From a virus, in the IMG/VR virus record IMGVR_UViG_3300035180_000686, positions 1 through 24,579 of that record: a stretch of 24,579 nucleotides of DNA; one strand, given 5' to 3'. Each line of letters starts with the position of its first letter. Position 1 is the first letter of the stretch. Below are positions 13,505 through 19,576 of this stretch, piece by piece. Below the pieces are notes generated by a model. It worked only from the letters and a program-made list of their open reading frames with translations. It was not told the DNA's origin and ran no database searches. The position numbers were made by a program, and so were the translations under genes.

Positions 13505-13935
13505 CCAGTTACCCCGGTGGGAGATAGTTACAGACCACCACAGCCAATACTTTACCCGACAAAACACGTGGGCGGCGGCGGGTGCGGTGTGGTTCACCCC
13601 AGATAAGGGGGGAATGTGGGGCGCACACGTGAGGGTACCTGGCAGTAATTCGCGTAGTGCGCACCTCGTGACCGAAGCAGAAGCCAAGGCGTGGGTGGAG
13701 CTGACGGTGGGATTGATATATGTCCAATGACCAGTTACCACGGTGGGAGAAAGCTCCACACCACAACAGCCGATACATTACCCGACCAAACACGTGGGTA
13801 CCAGCGGGTGCGGTGTGGTTCTACCCACAGAAAAACGTATGGACTGCACACGTGCGGGGCGTCATGCCGAGCGATATATACTTCGCGACCGAAGCAGAAG
13901 CCAAGGCGTGGGTGGAGCTGACGGTGGGATTGATA
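13487..13935 (+). repeat. Second tandem duplication (genes D and E)
   Basis: The 27-bp sequence beginning TTGATATATGTCCAATGACC occurs at 13487-13513 and 13713-13739. A 49-bp block at 13670-13718 appears identical at 13887-13935. The duplicated 5' segment includes the start region, so the first copy reuses the end of the VWA gene (LIYVQ) and the second the end of gene D (LIYVQ). Confidence 0.88.
13494..13730 (+). CDS. WVE-family small protein D
   Basis: The 78-residue frame starts at ATG 13494, 11 bp inside the VWA gene. GGGGAGTTGATAT upstream supplies the ribosome site. It begins MSNDQLPRWE and ends TEAEAKAWVELTVGLIYVQ. The middle (AVWFTPDKGGMWGAHVRV) has the strand-turn-strand look of genes A-C, and the C-terminal helix with a WVE-T core suggests the same family despite little other identity. 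It is a tandem duplicate of gene E. No known function. Confidence 0.78.
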   Translation: MSNDQLPRWEIVTDHHSQYFTRQNTWAAAGAVWFTPDKGGMWGAHVRVPGSNSRSAHLVTEAEAKAWVELTVGLIYVQ

Positions 13936-13944
13936 GGAGGCTAA
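13720..13944 (+). CDS. WVE-family small protein E
   Basis: The 74-residue frame begins MSNDQLPRWE like gene D and overlaps it by 11 bp. The last 16 codons before the final two residues match D at the DNA level, while the middle has diverged (AVWFYPQKNVWTAHVRG). Such a mosaic of identical ends and variable centre fits either a recent duplication with selection for change in the middle, or gene conversion of the ends. It is followed closely by gene F. Function unknown. Confidence 0.78.
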   Translation: MSNDQLPRWEKAPHHNSRYITRPNTWVPAGAVWFYPQKNVWTAHVRGVMPSDIYFATEAEAKAWVELTVGLIGG

Positions 13945-13945
13945 C

Positions 13946-14191
13946 ATGGAAGCAGAATGGAGCGTAATGCGTGGGGGGTATGAGTATGTACGAACGTACC
14001 CGACTAAATTTGGCAACCTTGGGGCTAAGAAGCACAGGGTACGACTGGCGATTGTAGCGGGTTGCTGCGACAGTGACACAATGCAGGCATACTACAGAGC
14101 TACGGTTCTCGGTAGCGAGGCAGGGCGGTTCGATACCAAGGAGGATGCAATGCGCTGGGTAGAGGCTACGGTGATACTGCAACAAGAGTGA
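13946..14191 (+). CDS. WVE-family small protein F
   Basis: An 81-residue frame starts at ATG 13946 after GATAGGAGG, one base after the stop of gene E. It begins MEAEWSVMRGGYEYVRTYPT and ends FDTKEDAMRWVEATVILQQE, so it keeps the C-terminal WVE helix of genes A-E. The centre is longer and more basic, with a Cys pair (GCCDS). It is the most distant member of the array. Its TGA stop shares a base with the next palindrome copy, so ribosomes finish directly on that hairpin. Confidence 0.75.
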   Translation: MEAEWSVMRGGYEYVRTYPTKFGNLGAKKHRVRLAIVAGCCDSDTMQAYYRATVLGSEAGRFDTKEDAMRWVEATVILQQE

Positions 14192-14210
14192 CGGTGTGCT
14201 GGCACACTGT
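14191..14210 (+). repeat. Palindromic element copy 14 (leader of the 14241 gene)
   Basis: ACGGTGTGC-TG-GCACACTGT, beginning on the last base of the previous stop codon and 30 nt before the next start. It is followed by CATTACTTAACTAGGAG, the shared leader. The right arm has T opposite G. Confidence 0.88.
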
Positions 14211-14240
14211 GTGGAAGCATTACTTAACTAGGAGATTGAC

Positions 14241-14987
14241 ATGAGACTATATTGGAACCTACAAAAGATTTACAACGGCAAGCAAGCATACAAGGCTGAT
14301 CGTGCTATACCGAACGAAAACAACTGCCGCGTCAGTAGCTTTACAGACGATGAGGGTAAGCCTGCATACCGAGTAAAACTTCACGGCAACACCATCATTG
14401 AGGCGTATAGTACACACTTCATGGTGACCAACGCAGGCTGGGCTACACCAACCACGCACGCTCGTATATGGAGCATAGCGGACGTGAGAATATTCAACGA
14501 CTCGAAGTGCAAGTTCCGTGACAAGTACCGCGTATATGACAGGAGCAGAGGCAAGTCGCTACCGATGCCGAGGGCAATTCTGCTACACTATGGTACACAC
14601 CGCGTGTTCGACGAGTGTGTACAGTCAGACTACATAGTGACGGTGAAGCCAGAGTCGCGTAAAGCCTACATGGCACTGTGCAAGCGTGCGTGGAATAACT
14701 TGACTGCGCGTATCGCGATTGGTGAGTTTACTGGCGCTGAATACAGCATAGGGTATATAACGCCGAGCGATAAGCTGGCGATTATGAAACGCATTGCAGA
14801 CGGAGAGTTCCTAGAGCGGGCGGAAGTATTGAAGCTGGTTACTAGCAATGCGTGGGGTACGATAGACCCCGACGACCCACTAGCGGACATCAAGGTAATG
14901 TGGAAAGCGATAGTAAATAACGTGCGGGATGCGTACCATACAGCCCACGACGGATACAATATAGAGGAGATTAAAAATGGCGAGTAA
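14241..14987 (+). CDS. Hypothetical phage protein, 248 aa
   Basis: The frame starts at ATG 14241 with CTAGGAG upstream. The protein begins MRLYWNLQKIYNGKQAYKADR, is basic with many Tyr and Arg, and has a middle segment RIWSIADVRIFNDSKCKFRDKYRVYDRSRGKSLPMPRAILLHYG. The C-terminal part is helical with ADGEFLERAEVLKLV. I do not recognise a domain. There is no signal peptide or membrane segment. The abundance of basic and aromatic residues would suit nucleic-acid binding, but this is weak. It has its own palindrome leader and overlaps the next gene by 11 bp. Confidence 0.78.
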   Translation: MRLYWNLQKIYNGKQAYKADRAIPNENNCRVSSFTDDEGKPAYRVKLHGNTIIEAYSTHFMVTNAGWATPTTHARIWSIADVRIFNDSKCKFRDKYRVYDRSRGKSLPMPRAILLHYGTHRVFDECVQSDYIVTVKPESRKAYMALCKRAWNNLTARIAIGEFTGAEYSIGYITPSDKLAIMKRIADGEFLERAEVLKLVTSNAWGTIDPDDPLADIKVMWKAIVNNVRDAYHTAHDGYNIEEIKNGE

Positions 14988-15261
14988 CGGAAATAGTGTA
15001 GCAATACAAGAATTACTCAGGCGCACCACCCGCATTGAGAGCCGACTGGTTAAGCTGGCCGAAGGTATGGATATCCCCGTTAAGCTACCGCCCGCCATCC
15101 GTGCGCAGGTAAGCAGTGTCGGGGAGTGCCAGGTCATCATCGACATCATGGACGCGCCCCTGTCCAGCATAGTAGAAGCCTGCCAAAAACGTGGCGCGGT
15201 GGATACGTGGGCGGCGGTACACTGTGGAGGGCAATGGGTAGCACAGGTATTTATACCCTAA
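14977..15261 (+). CDS. Hypothetical protein, 94 aa
   Basis: ATG 14977 has GAGGAG upstream within the end of the previous gene (11-bp overlap, so coupled). The 94-residue product has a helical N-terminal half (IQELLRRTTRIESRLVKLAEGMD) and a second half with SVGECQVIIDIMDAPLSSIVEACQKRG, ending in WAAVHCGGQWVAQVFIP. The final strand-rich segment with Trp resembles the small WVE-type proteins upstream in style only. No family is recognised. Confidence 0.72.
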   Translation: MASNGNSVAIQELLRRTTRIESRLVKLAEGMDIPVKLPPAIRAQVSSVGECQVIIDIMDAPLSSIVEACQKRGAVDTWAAVHCGGQWVAQVFIP

Positions 15262-15302
15262 CCAGCAACAATAGTAGCACTACTTACTTAGGAGGAAAGA
15301 AC

Positions 15303-15593
15303 ATGAGCAAGATTATTCACACGAAACTACTGCTTAACACGCTCGATATGCGCGACCTTTTACTGCGGCAGATTGAGCTTCAGACCACGGCGCTACGAGC
15401 AAGTAAGACGCGCCTAGGGCTAGTAGAGGAGTTCGCACGTGCCAACTTTATGGGCGACATGTGGGGGATTAAGCAACTCGCTCCACACATAACCAGCGGC
15501 AAGTGTAGCGACAAGTATTACGTGTACGCCGATACTCCAGCGCGAACAAGCCAGTGCATGAATACCATAAAGGTGTGGAGGGCGGCGCAATGA
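15303..15593 (+). CDS. Hypothetical protein, 96 aa
   Basis: The start is ATG 15303, with a strong TAGGAGG and an ACTTACTT leader like those after the palindromes, though no palindrome is present here. An in-frame ATG at 15126 lies inside the previous gene and is rejected. The product (MSKIIHTKLLLNTLDMRDLLL...) has a long amphipathic helix of about 40 residues, possibly a coiled coil, followed by GIKQLAPHITSGKCSDKYYVY. Its TGA stop overlaps the next ATG. Function unknown. Confidence 0.72.
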   Translation: MSKIIHTKLLLNTLDMRDLLLRQIELQTTALRASKTRLGLVEEFARANFMGDMWGIKQLAPHITSGKCSDKYYVYADTPARTSQCMNTIKVWRAAQ

Positions 15594-16246
15594 AATTCAT
15601 AGAACTGAGCACTGAGGTGCAGGAGAAGTTAGTAGAGGGGCTATCCGACTCGCTTTGGGGTGACTGGTACGACTGCACATACGACGACTTCACCCATATC
15701 TGTACACGCCTAGGGATAGACACAGACGCCACAGGTAAGGGGCCAGACATTTCATTCTCGGGGTTCTATTCACAAGGAGATGGCGCCTCGTTCGGGGGTC
15801 GTATGGACTTGACTGAGGTAGCGGGGTGTGGGGCGAAGATGCGCGAGCACGCGCCAAACGATACAGACCTCCACGAGATTGCTGACAGGCTTGAGGTAGC
15901 AGTGGGCGTGCTAATGAGCACTACGGTATTGCTTGGTGTGGACCTTGACTACCCACGGATGACTATCACAAACAGGGAAAGGTCACACACGCACATCGTG
16001 GACTGTAACATACTGGAGTACAACTCCTTTGAGGCCGATATAGAAGCCGCTATGATTGAGCAGGTAGACATGCTCATAGAAGAAGTAGAGGCGGTGGTAG
16101 AATCCTTAGCTTCGTGGCTGTGTAGGGCGCTACAGACGGAGTATGAATACCAGACATCCGAGCAAATGCTCATTGACCAGGACGAAAACTATGATGCAGA
16201 TGGGAAAATAATATATGAGCAACCAACTAAACATACAGGGAATTAA
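15590..16246 (+). CDS. Phage protein with FSGFYSQGDGASF motif, 218 aa
   Basis: I chose ATG 15590 because it overlaps the previous stop (ATGA) and matches the usual MKxIELS start; an upstream in-frame ATG at 15554 lies within the previous gene. The protein contains WYDCTYDDFTHICTRLGID and then ISFSGFYSQGDGASFGG (about residues 55-71), a signature found in a widespread phage protein family of unknown function. The second half is very acidic and helical (EADIEAAMIEQVDMLIEEVEAVVESL), so a coiled coil or oligomerisation helix is likely. It overlaps the next gene by 32 bp. Confidence 0.82.
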   Translation: MKFIELSTEVQEKLVEGLSDSLWGDWYDCTYDDFTHICTRLGIDTDATGKGPDISFSGFYSQGDGASFGGRMDLTEVAGCGAKMREHAPNDTDLHEIADRLEVAVGVLMSTTVLLGVDLDYPRMTITNRERSHTHIVDCNILEYNSFEADIEAAMIEQVDMLIEEVEAVVESLASWLCRALQTEYEYQTSEQMLIDQDENYDADGKIIYEQPTKHTGN

Positions 16247-16586
16247 GACGTTTATGGGGGCGAGCGGGCAACTGGGCAAGACAGGCACGCCATTCTTATA
16301 TAGGAAGCTAACCTCGGACAAGTACCACGAGTTCCTTAGCGCCTGTGTTGAGCAGGAGGATGTAGCGGCGTTTACCAGTTGTCTGGACTTGGTATGGGTA
16401 GCGATCAGCTACATGCAATCCCGAGGCTGGGACGTACCCCGTGGGTGGGCGGAGATTGAGCGCAGTAACCTAGACAAAATCTGCCCCGAGACGCTATCCG
16501 TTCGGCACCGCAGTGACGGCAAAATTCTACCGCCTGACGGGTGGAAGCCACCGGAACTTAACTTTATATTGGAGAAATTAAAATGA
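16215..16586 (+). CDS. MazG-like/phosphoribosyl-ATP pyrophosphohydrolase-like protein
   Basis: The 123-residue protein has the layout of all-alpha NTP pyrophosphohydrolases of phages: TPFLYRKLTSDKYHEFL, SCLDLVWVAISYMQSRGWDVPRGWAEIERSNLDKI, then a RHRSDGKILPPDGWKPPEL tail. The last part is very characteristic (W-x-EIxRSNxxK...). Canonical enzymes use an EExxE...D-x3-D metal site. Here the first helix (KYHEFLSACVEQED) is degenerate, so catalytic activity is uncertain, while the DLVWV helix keeps its Asp. Such enzymes cleave (d)NTPs or alarmones. It sits between small hypothetical genes with coupled starts. Confidence 0.72.
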   Translation: MSNQLNIQGIKTFMGASGQLGKTGTPFLYRKLTSDKYHEFLSACVEQEDVAAFTSCLDLVWVAISYMQSRGWDVPRGWAEIERSNLDKICPETLSVRHRSDGKILPPDGWKPPELNFILEKLK

Positions 16587-17194
16587 GTAACGAATTTAAC
16601 CTAGAGCGTGCCATCTCTGGAGAACCAATTGAAACAAGTGATGGAACTCCAGCAGATTTTATTGCCTATAGACCTACTGCGAAAGATAGTAAGCAGATCG
16701 TCATGCAAGTTAAAGATGATATATTTACATACTATGCAAACGGAAGCTACCATGATCTAGTTATAGGTTGTCCTTTAGACCTACGTATGAAACCCAAGAT
16801 AAAACAGATTGACTGGGCTAAGATGCCAGTTGATACACTTATTATCCTTGGTATTTACGCAGGAGGGGATAAACGCTACTTCAGTTCGTTTAACAGTGGG
16901 CTGGTACATTACTACCAAGGTGGTGCGACCTCAAAAACTGCGGCCAGCAACTCAGACGTATTCACAATTAACCCAAATAACGTAAAGATCGCACCAGACC
17001 AGCCTTGGACAGTATGGTTAGGCGGCGATTGCCCGATTCCAGATGGGCTGGAGTTTGAATATATGATTAACGACGACCCTGGGCAAGTGATGGTCGCTAA
17101 AGAAAGTGCAAGCGCGTATTTATGTTTGTGGCACCCCAAGGTTATTTATGCTTACCGACTAACAGGCAAGGTATTGGACGGGTGGAAGCTATGA
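16583..17194 (+). CDS. Conserved phage protein with NLERAxSGEP N-terminus, 203 aa
   Basis: The frame begins MSNEFNLERAISGEPIETSDGTPADFIAY, a start I recognise from many (pro)phage-encoded proteins of unknown function (NLERALSGEPVxTRDG type). The body is rich in strands (QIVMQVKDDIFTYYANGSYHDLVIGCPLDLRM), with a Trp-rich TVWLGGDCPIPDGLEFEYM and a C-terminal YLCLWHPKVIYAYRLTGKVLDGWKL. It starts with an ATGA overlap. From here to about 18.2 kb the DNA is visibly more AT-rich with different codon choice than its neighbours, suggesting a separately acquired block. Confidence 0.82.
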   Translation: MSNEFNLERAISGEPIETSDGTPADFIAYRPTAKDSKQIVMQVKDDIFTYYANGSYHDLVIGCPLDLRMKPKIKQIDWAKMPVDTLIILGIYAGGDKRYFSSFNSGLVHYYQGGATSKTAASNSDVFTINPNNVKIAPDQPWTVWLGGDCPIPDGLEFEYMINDDPGQVMVAKESASAYLCLWHPKVIYAYRLTGKVLDGWKL

Positions 17195-17301
17195 AAAAGT
17201 TTCTACTTATCATATTCCGCATGTCTCTGCTTCTTTTTTACTTGGTAATAGTATTTTCCCCTATGATGATCATTGCGCATTTTGCACTTAAATACTGGTA
17301 G
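17191..17301 (+). CDS. Small single-span membrane protein, 36 aa
   Basis: A short frame at ATG 17191 overlaps the previous stop (ATGA). The product MKKFLLIIFRMSLLLFYLVI... is almost entirely hydrophobic after a Lys-Lys start, with residues 4-29 forming one membrane span and a short AHFALKYW tail. A cleavable signal is not evident. It could be an inner-membrane miniprotein such as a superinfection-exclusion or holin-like factor, but nothing in the sequence identifies it. GTGGAAGCT upstream is only a weak ribosome site, so translation probably depends on coupling. Existence is fairly likely given the tight packing. Confidence 0.6.
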   Translation: MKKFLLIIFRMSLLLFYLVIVFSPMMIIAHFALKYW

Positions 17302-17312
17302 AGGAGAAGATT

Positions 17313-17660
17313 ATGAGTGGGATTAGAAGATATTACCCATCTGACATACAATTAAATTTAGGCAGGTCTCGTATTTTACTTACAGAACACTTAGCTGGGC
17401 AGGTATGTCTATACGAAGACGTAGCCCCAATCATCCAGCTCAATAAAGAGCTTGACGCAGAGAACAAAGAGCTTGAAGCAGAGATTAAGCGGCTACGTGA
17501 GCAGAAGCCAGCACAAGAGATACCAGCCGAGCTTGTGGAGTGGGCTAATAGCTGGCAAGAAGATGATAGTGATATGCCTTCATATCTAACTGGATGTAAC
17601 GACATGAAGCATTTTGTGAAATCGCAACTGGAAAAAATGAAAGGCAAACCATGCAAGTGA
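17313..17660 (+). CDS. Coiled-coil phage protein, 115 aa
   Basis: The frame starts at ATG 17313 with GAGGAGAAG upstream. The N-terminus (MSGIRRYYPSDIQLNLGRSR) is followed by a heptad-like stretch IIQLNKELDAENKELEAEIKRLREQK (about residues 40-65), a short coiled coil. The C-terminal part is VEWANSWQEDDSDMPSYLTGCNDMKHFVKSQLEKMKG. It resembles many small phage accessory proteins with a coiled coil and an acidic domain. Function unknown. Overlaps the next gene by 10 bp. Confidence 0.75.
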   Translation: MSGIRRYYPSDIQLNLGRSRILLTEHLAGQVCLYEDVAPIIQLNKELDAENKELEAEIKRLREQKPAQEIPAELVEWANSWQEDDSDMPSYLTGCNDMKHFVKSQLEKMKGKPCK

Positions 17661-17791
17661 GTATTCCAATAGACTGTCGCCAGTGCAAACTATTTATCTG
17701 GAAGCGCATGTCTTGTGCGGCAACGTATTCATGCGTAAACGGCAGCCAGTACAAGCCGAGTAACTTTATTCAAATTTTTAGAACGGAATAA
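17651..17791 (+). CDS. Cys-rich miniprotein, 46 aa
   Basis: The frame begins at ATG 17651 inside the end of the previous gene and ends 2 bp before the next start. The product MQVSIPIDCRQCKLFIWKRM... has Cys at 9, 12, 22 and 28 (C-x2-C-x9-C-x5-C), compatible with a small zinc-binding knuckle, and a basic/aromatic character (FIWKRM). Similar Cys-rich miniproteins are common in phage accessory regions. A ribosome site is weak, so coupling is likely. A short false frame cannot be fully excluded. Confidence 0.6.
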   Translation: MQVSIPIDCRQCKLFIWKRMSCAATYSCVNGSQYKPSNFIQIFRTE

Positions 17792-17793
17792 CT

Positions 17794-18060
17794 ATGCAAG
17801 TGAAAATGACTGTTGATGATGCGTTAGAGTTTGCAGATGAGTGGGGGCAAGGTATGACATTCCACGAAGAATCGCAAGGCTGGTGGGTAGTGTGCGCCAT
17901 ACTTGCCGCTGAGGTTAGGCAGCTGCGAAAACTTAACTCACCACTTGACGATAACAACAGGTTGAAGAAAGAAAATCTAGTATTGAAGCTGCAACTACTG
18001 AGCATTGAGCAAAGTCATACAGTTAAATTAACGCCTGCGTGTGTAGTGATAGCGAAATGA
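17794..18060 (+). CDS. Hypothetical phage protein, 88 aa
   Basis: The frame starts at ATG 17794 and shares its first codons (MQV) with the preceding miniprotein. The product MQVKMTVDDALEFADEWGQGMTFHEESQGWWVVCAILAAEVRQLRKL is a common layout in small phage proteins: an acidic helical start, a Trp pair, then a longer helix running into LKKENLVLKLQLLSIEQ, with coiled-coil character. Function unknown. Ends in an ATGA overlap. Confidence 0.75.
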   Translation: MQVKMTVDDALEFADEWGQGMTFHEESQGWWVVCAILAAEVRQLRKLNSPLDDNNRLKKENLVLKLQLLSIEQSHTVKLTPACVVIAK

Positions 18061-18227
18061 AACTAAATAAACCAGAGAAACTTACAAAGATTCGGGATGA
18101 GGTAGAGGAATTTATTGCGGCGCACGAACTGAAAACCCATCACTACCTGTCGGACACGGAAATAATAGCCGAGTTTAGTATATACAAAAAGAAGCACGTG
18201 AGAGAAGCGATTAACAACCTGAGATGA
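18057..18227 (+). CDS. Small hypothetical protein, possibly DNA-binding, 56 aa
   Basis: ATG 18057 overlaps the previous TGA. The 56-residue basic product (MKLNKPEKLTKIRDEVEEFI...) has a central HYLSDTEIIAEFSIYKKKHVREAINNLR. This could be the helix-turn-helix half of a winged-helix-type fold (SDTEIIAEF as first helix, KKHVREAINNLR as second). The evidence is only the pattern and small size. It is followed by AGATGAGGAAATC and the next gene at 18238. Confidence 0.62.
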   Translation: MKLNKPEKLTKIRDEVEEFIAAHELKTHHYLSDTEIIAEFSIYKKKHVREAINNLR

Positions 18228-18237
18228 GGAAATCACT

Positions 18238-18402
18238 ATGACCCATGAGATATGGAAACTAACTGGCGGTTTCGACGAACTCCAACGCCTGGAAATGAAG
18301 CGCGAAGAAGACGAGTATCGCCGCCGCGAGTTGCAGGACGAACTTGACCGAGACAAACGAAGTGAGGAGGAAGACTATGCCAAGCCTACCGAGCACAGCT
18401 GA
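18238..18402 (+). CDS. Small highly charged protein, 54 aa
   Basis: The frame starts at ATG 18238 after GAGGAAATC. Most of the product is a charged helix (LQRLEMKREEDEYRRRELQDELDRDKRSEEED), alternating Glu/Asp and Arg/Lys, with coiled-coil or single-alpha-helix character. It overlaps the next gene by 26 bp, and that gene's AGGAGG ribosome site lies inside it. Function unknown; coding status rests on the ribosome site and tight packing. Confidence 0.55.
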   Translation: MTHEIWKLTGGFDELQRLEMKREEDEYRRRELQDELDRDKRSEEEDYAKPTEHS

Positions 18403-18868
18403 ACGTATACACCACAGGTACACTATCGCGCAGGGTAGACGCCAGCAGATACTCGACGCGCTTAATACCAACATAGAAGATGGTCGCATCGTCCCTATGA
18501 AGGCTAGAGATATACGGGAGAAGCTAGACCCGTACATAGCGCAGATACACCATATATTGACAGGCATGGAGGAGCTGGGGGAAGTATCACGCACAAGCTA
18601 TGGCTACTTACCACTGAAGGACACCACTGCCGAACCTGTGGGGGTACTTAAAATAGGTAGGGATACCCCAAAGAAAAGAAAAGGCACGCGTGGTACAGTG
18701 CCCCGAGAGCGTATAATACCCCAGATGTCAGACCCAGTACCGCCGGGGTGTGTGCGTAGCGTGATACACGTGTGTAGCCAGACTGAGTCGAAACCGACAG
18801 AGCCTAGAGGCAAACGGAATATTAGGCATGACGCCAGCGGCGCAAGTCTTAGCAGTGTTTATTGGTGA
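18377..18868 (+). CDS. Winged-helix candidate regulator, 163 aa
   Basis: I chose ATG 18377 because GAGGAGG lies 8 nt upstream; the in-frame ATG at 18344 has no such site. Residues about 10-75 fit a winged helix: helix RQQILDALNTN, recognition-like RDIREKLDPYIAQIHHILTGMEELGEVSRTSYGYLPL with a wing at the end. It is followed by a basic, Pro-rich tail (TPKKRKGTRGTVPRERI) that could contact nucleic acid. This is the best candidate transcription factor in the window and could act at the repeat elements, but no binding site is proven. The C-terminus is probably disordered. Confidence 0.7.
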   Translation: MPSLPSTAERIHHRYTIAQGRRQQILDALNTNIEDGRIVPMKARDIREKLDPYIAQIHHILTGMEELGEVSRTSYGYLPLKDTTAEPVGVLKIGRDTPKKRKGTRGTVPRERIIPQMSDPVPPGCVRSVIHVCSQTESKPTEPRGKRNIRHDASGASLSSVYW

Positions 18869-18887
18869 TTCACAACAGGAGAGCAAC

Positions 18888-19118
18888 ATGAGATTACATA
18901 CGCTACACTACACAACAAAAGAAACAAACGGGCTAAAGGTAGAATGGTTCGGCACCGAACGTGAGGCGATACAGCGCCGTGGGGAACTGTTTGCATCGGG
19001 GGTTTGCGTGGGACTTAAACGCCAGCAGATGATATACCCAGTCGACGTGCCTACGAAGAAAGAAGACTTGCTGGATTGGTTGCGCGAGCAGGAAGCACAA
19101 CGCGACGTACGTGGCTAA
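18888..19118 (+). CDS. Hypothetical protein, 76 aa
   Basis: I chose ATG 18888 after ACAGGAGAGC; the in-frame ATG at 18828 would overlap the previous gene by 41 bp and lacks a ribosome site. The product MRLHTLHYTTKETNGLKVEWFGTEREAIQRRGELFASG has a strand-helix pattern similar to small phage proteins with a TEREA motif, and ends DVPTKKEDLLDWLREQEAQRDVRG. It resembles a single compact alpha/beta domain of about 70 residues. Function unknown. Confidence 0.72.
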   Translation: MRLHTLHYTTKETNGLKVEWFGTEREAIQRRGELFASGVCVGLKRQQMIYPVDVPTKKEDLLDWLREQEAQRDVRG

Positions 19119-19127
19119 GGGTACATC

Positions 19128-19340
19128 ATGGACGGAGTAGATAAGGCCGCGGACCCGATAGACCACTCAGCCAATATGCAGGCGAAGATGGATCAAGCAC
19201 AGGTAGACATCATACGTAGGGAAGCGCAGAAGCCTATACCTACGTCTAAGGTGTGCCTGTATTGTGCAGAACCAACAGAAGCAGGAGCACGATGGTGCAA
19301 TGGGTTCTGTAGGGATAGGTGGCAGGCAGATAGGAGGTAG
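19128..19340 (+). CDS. Small C4 zinc-finger protein (DksA/TraR-like in style)
   Basis: The 70-residue protein has a charged helical N-terminus with ADPIDHSANMQAKMDQAQVDIIRREAQ, then a zinc site C43-x2-C46 and C57-x3-C61 (CLYCAEPTEAGARWCNGFCRDRW). This is like the short TraR/DksA-type proteins that phages use to act on RNA polymerase through its secondary channel, but the second pair is C-x3-C and the usual DxxDxA tip is not clear. A generic small zinc-binding phage protein is the alternative. The start at 19128 has AAGGG upstream. Confidence 0.72.
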   Translation: MDGVDKAADPIDHSANMQAKMDQAQVDIIRREAQKPIPTSKVCLYCAEPTEAGARWCNGFCRDRWQADRR

Positions 19341-19344
19341 CATA

Positions 19345-19575
19345 GTGGTAGATATTTTATGGTCGCGAGAGCGCACCCAGCACCGCCAAGAAGTTGCCCG
19401 CATACTACGGGAGATTACTAGTGGGGTTGTCACGGAAGTAGACCTAGCCGCGCTACACAATTTCTGCATGGTATCGTTGCAGGTACAGCACAAGATAAAC
19501 CGCAACACGTGGAAGGCGGCAGAGCGAGACGCGCTAACGATAGCGTTCCTGCGCGACGCCGTAGAGGACGCGTAG
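19345..19575 (+). CDS. Hypothetical protein with GTG start, 76 aa
   Basis: I chose GTG 19345 because GGAGG lies 7 nt upstream and the previous gene stops at 19340. An in-frame ATG at 19264 would overlap the zinc-finger gene by 77 bp. The product VVDILWSRERTQHRQEVARI is basic at the N-terminus and continues as two or three helices with EVDLAALHNFCMVSLQVQHKIN and WKAAERDALTIAFLRDAVEDA. The helical composition would suit a small nucleic-acid-binding or regulatory protein, but no family is recognised. It is the last gene before the 19577 promoter, whose -35 lies one base beyond the stop. Confidence 0.68.
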   Translation: MVDILWSRERTQHRQEVARILREITSGVVTEVDLAALHNFCMVSLQVQHKINRNTWKAAERDALTIAFLRDAVEDA

Positions 19576-19576
19576 A

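Noticed and set aside
6046-14210. CRISPR array
   Set aside because: The palindromic repeats are short, spaced irregularly from tens of bases to kilobases, separated by genes and not by unique spacers of fixed length, and no cas gene is present.
14235-14265. TTGACA at 14236 as a promoter
   Set aside because: It overlaps the ribosome site and start codon of the 14241 gene, and no acceptable -10 lies 16-18 nt downstream.
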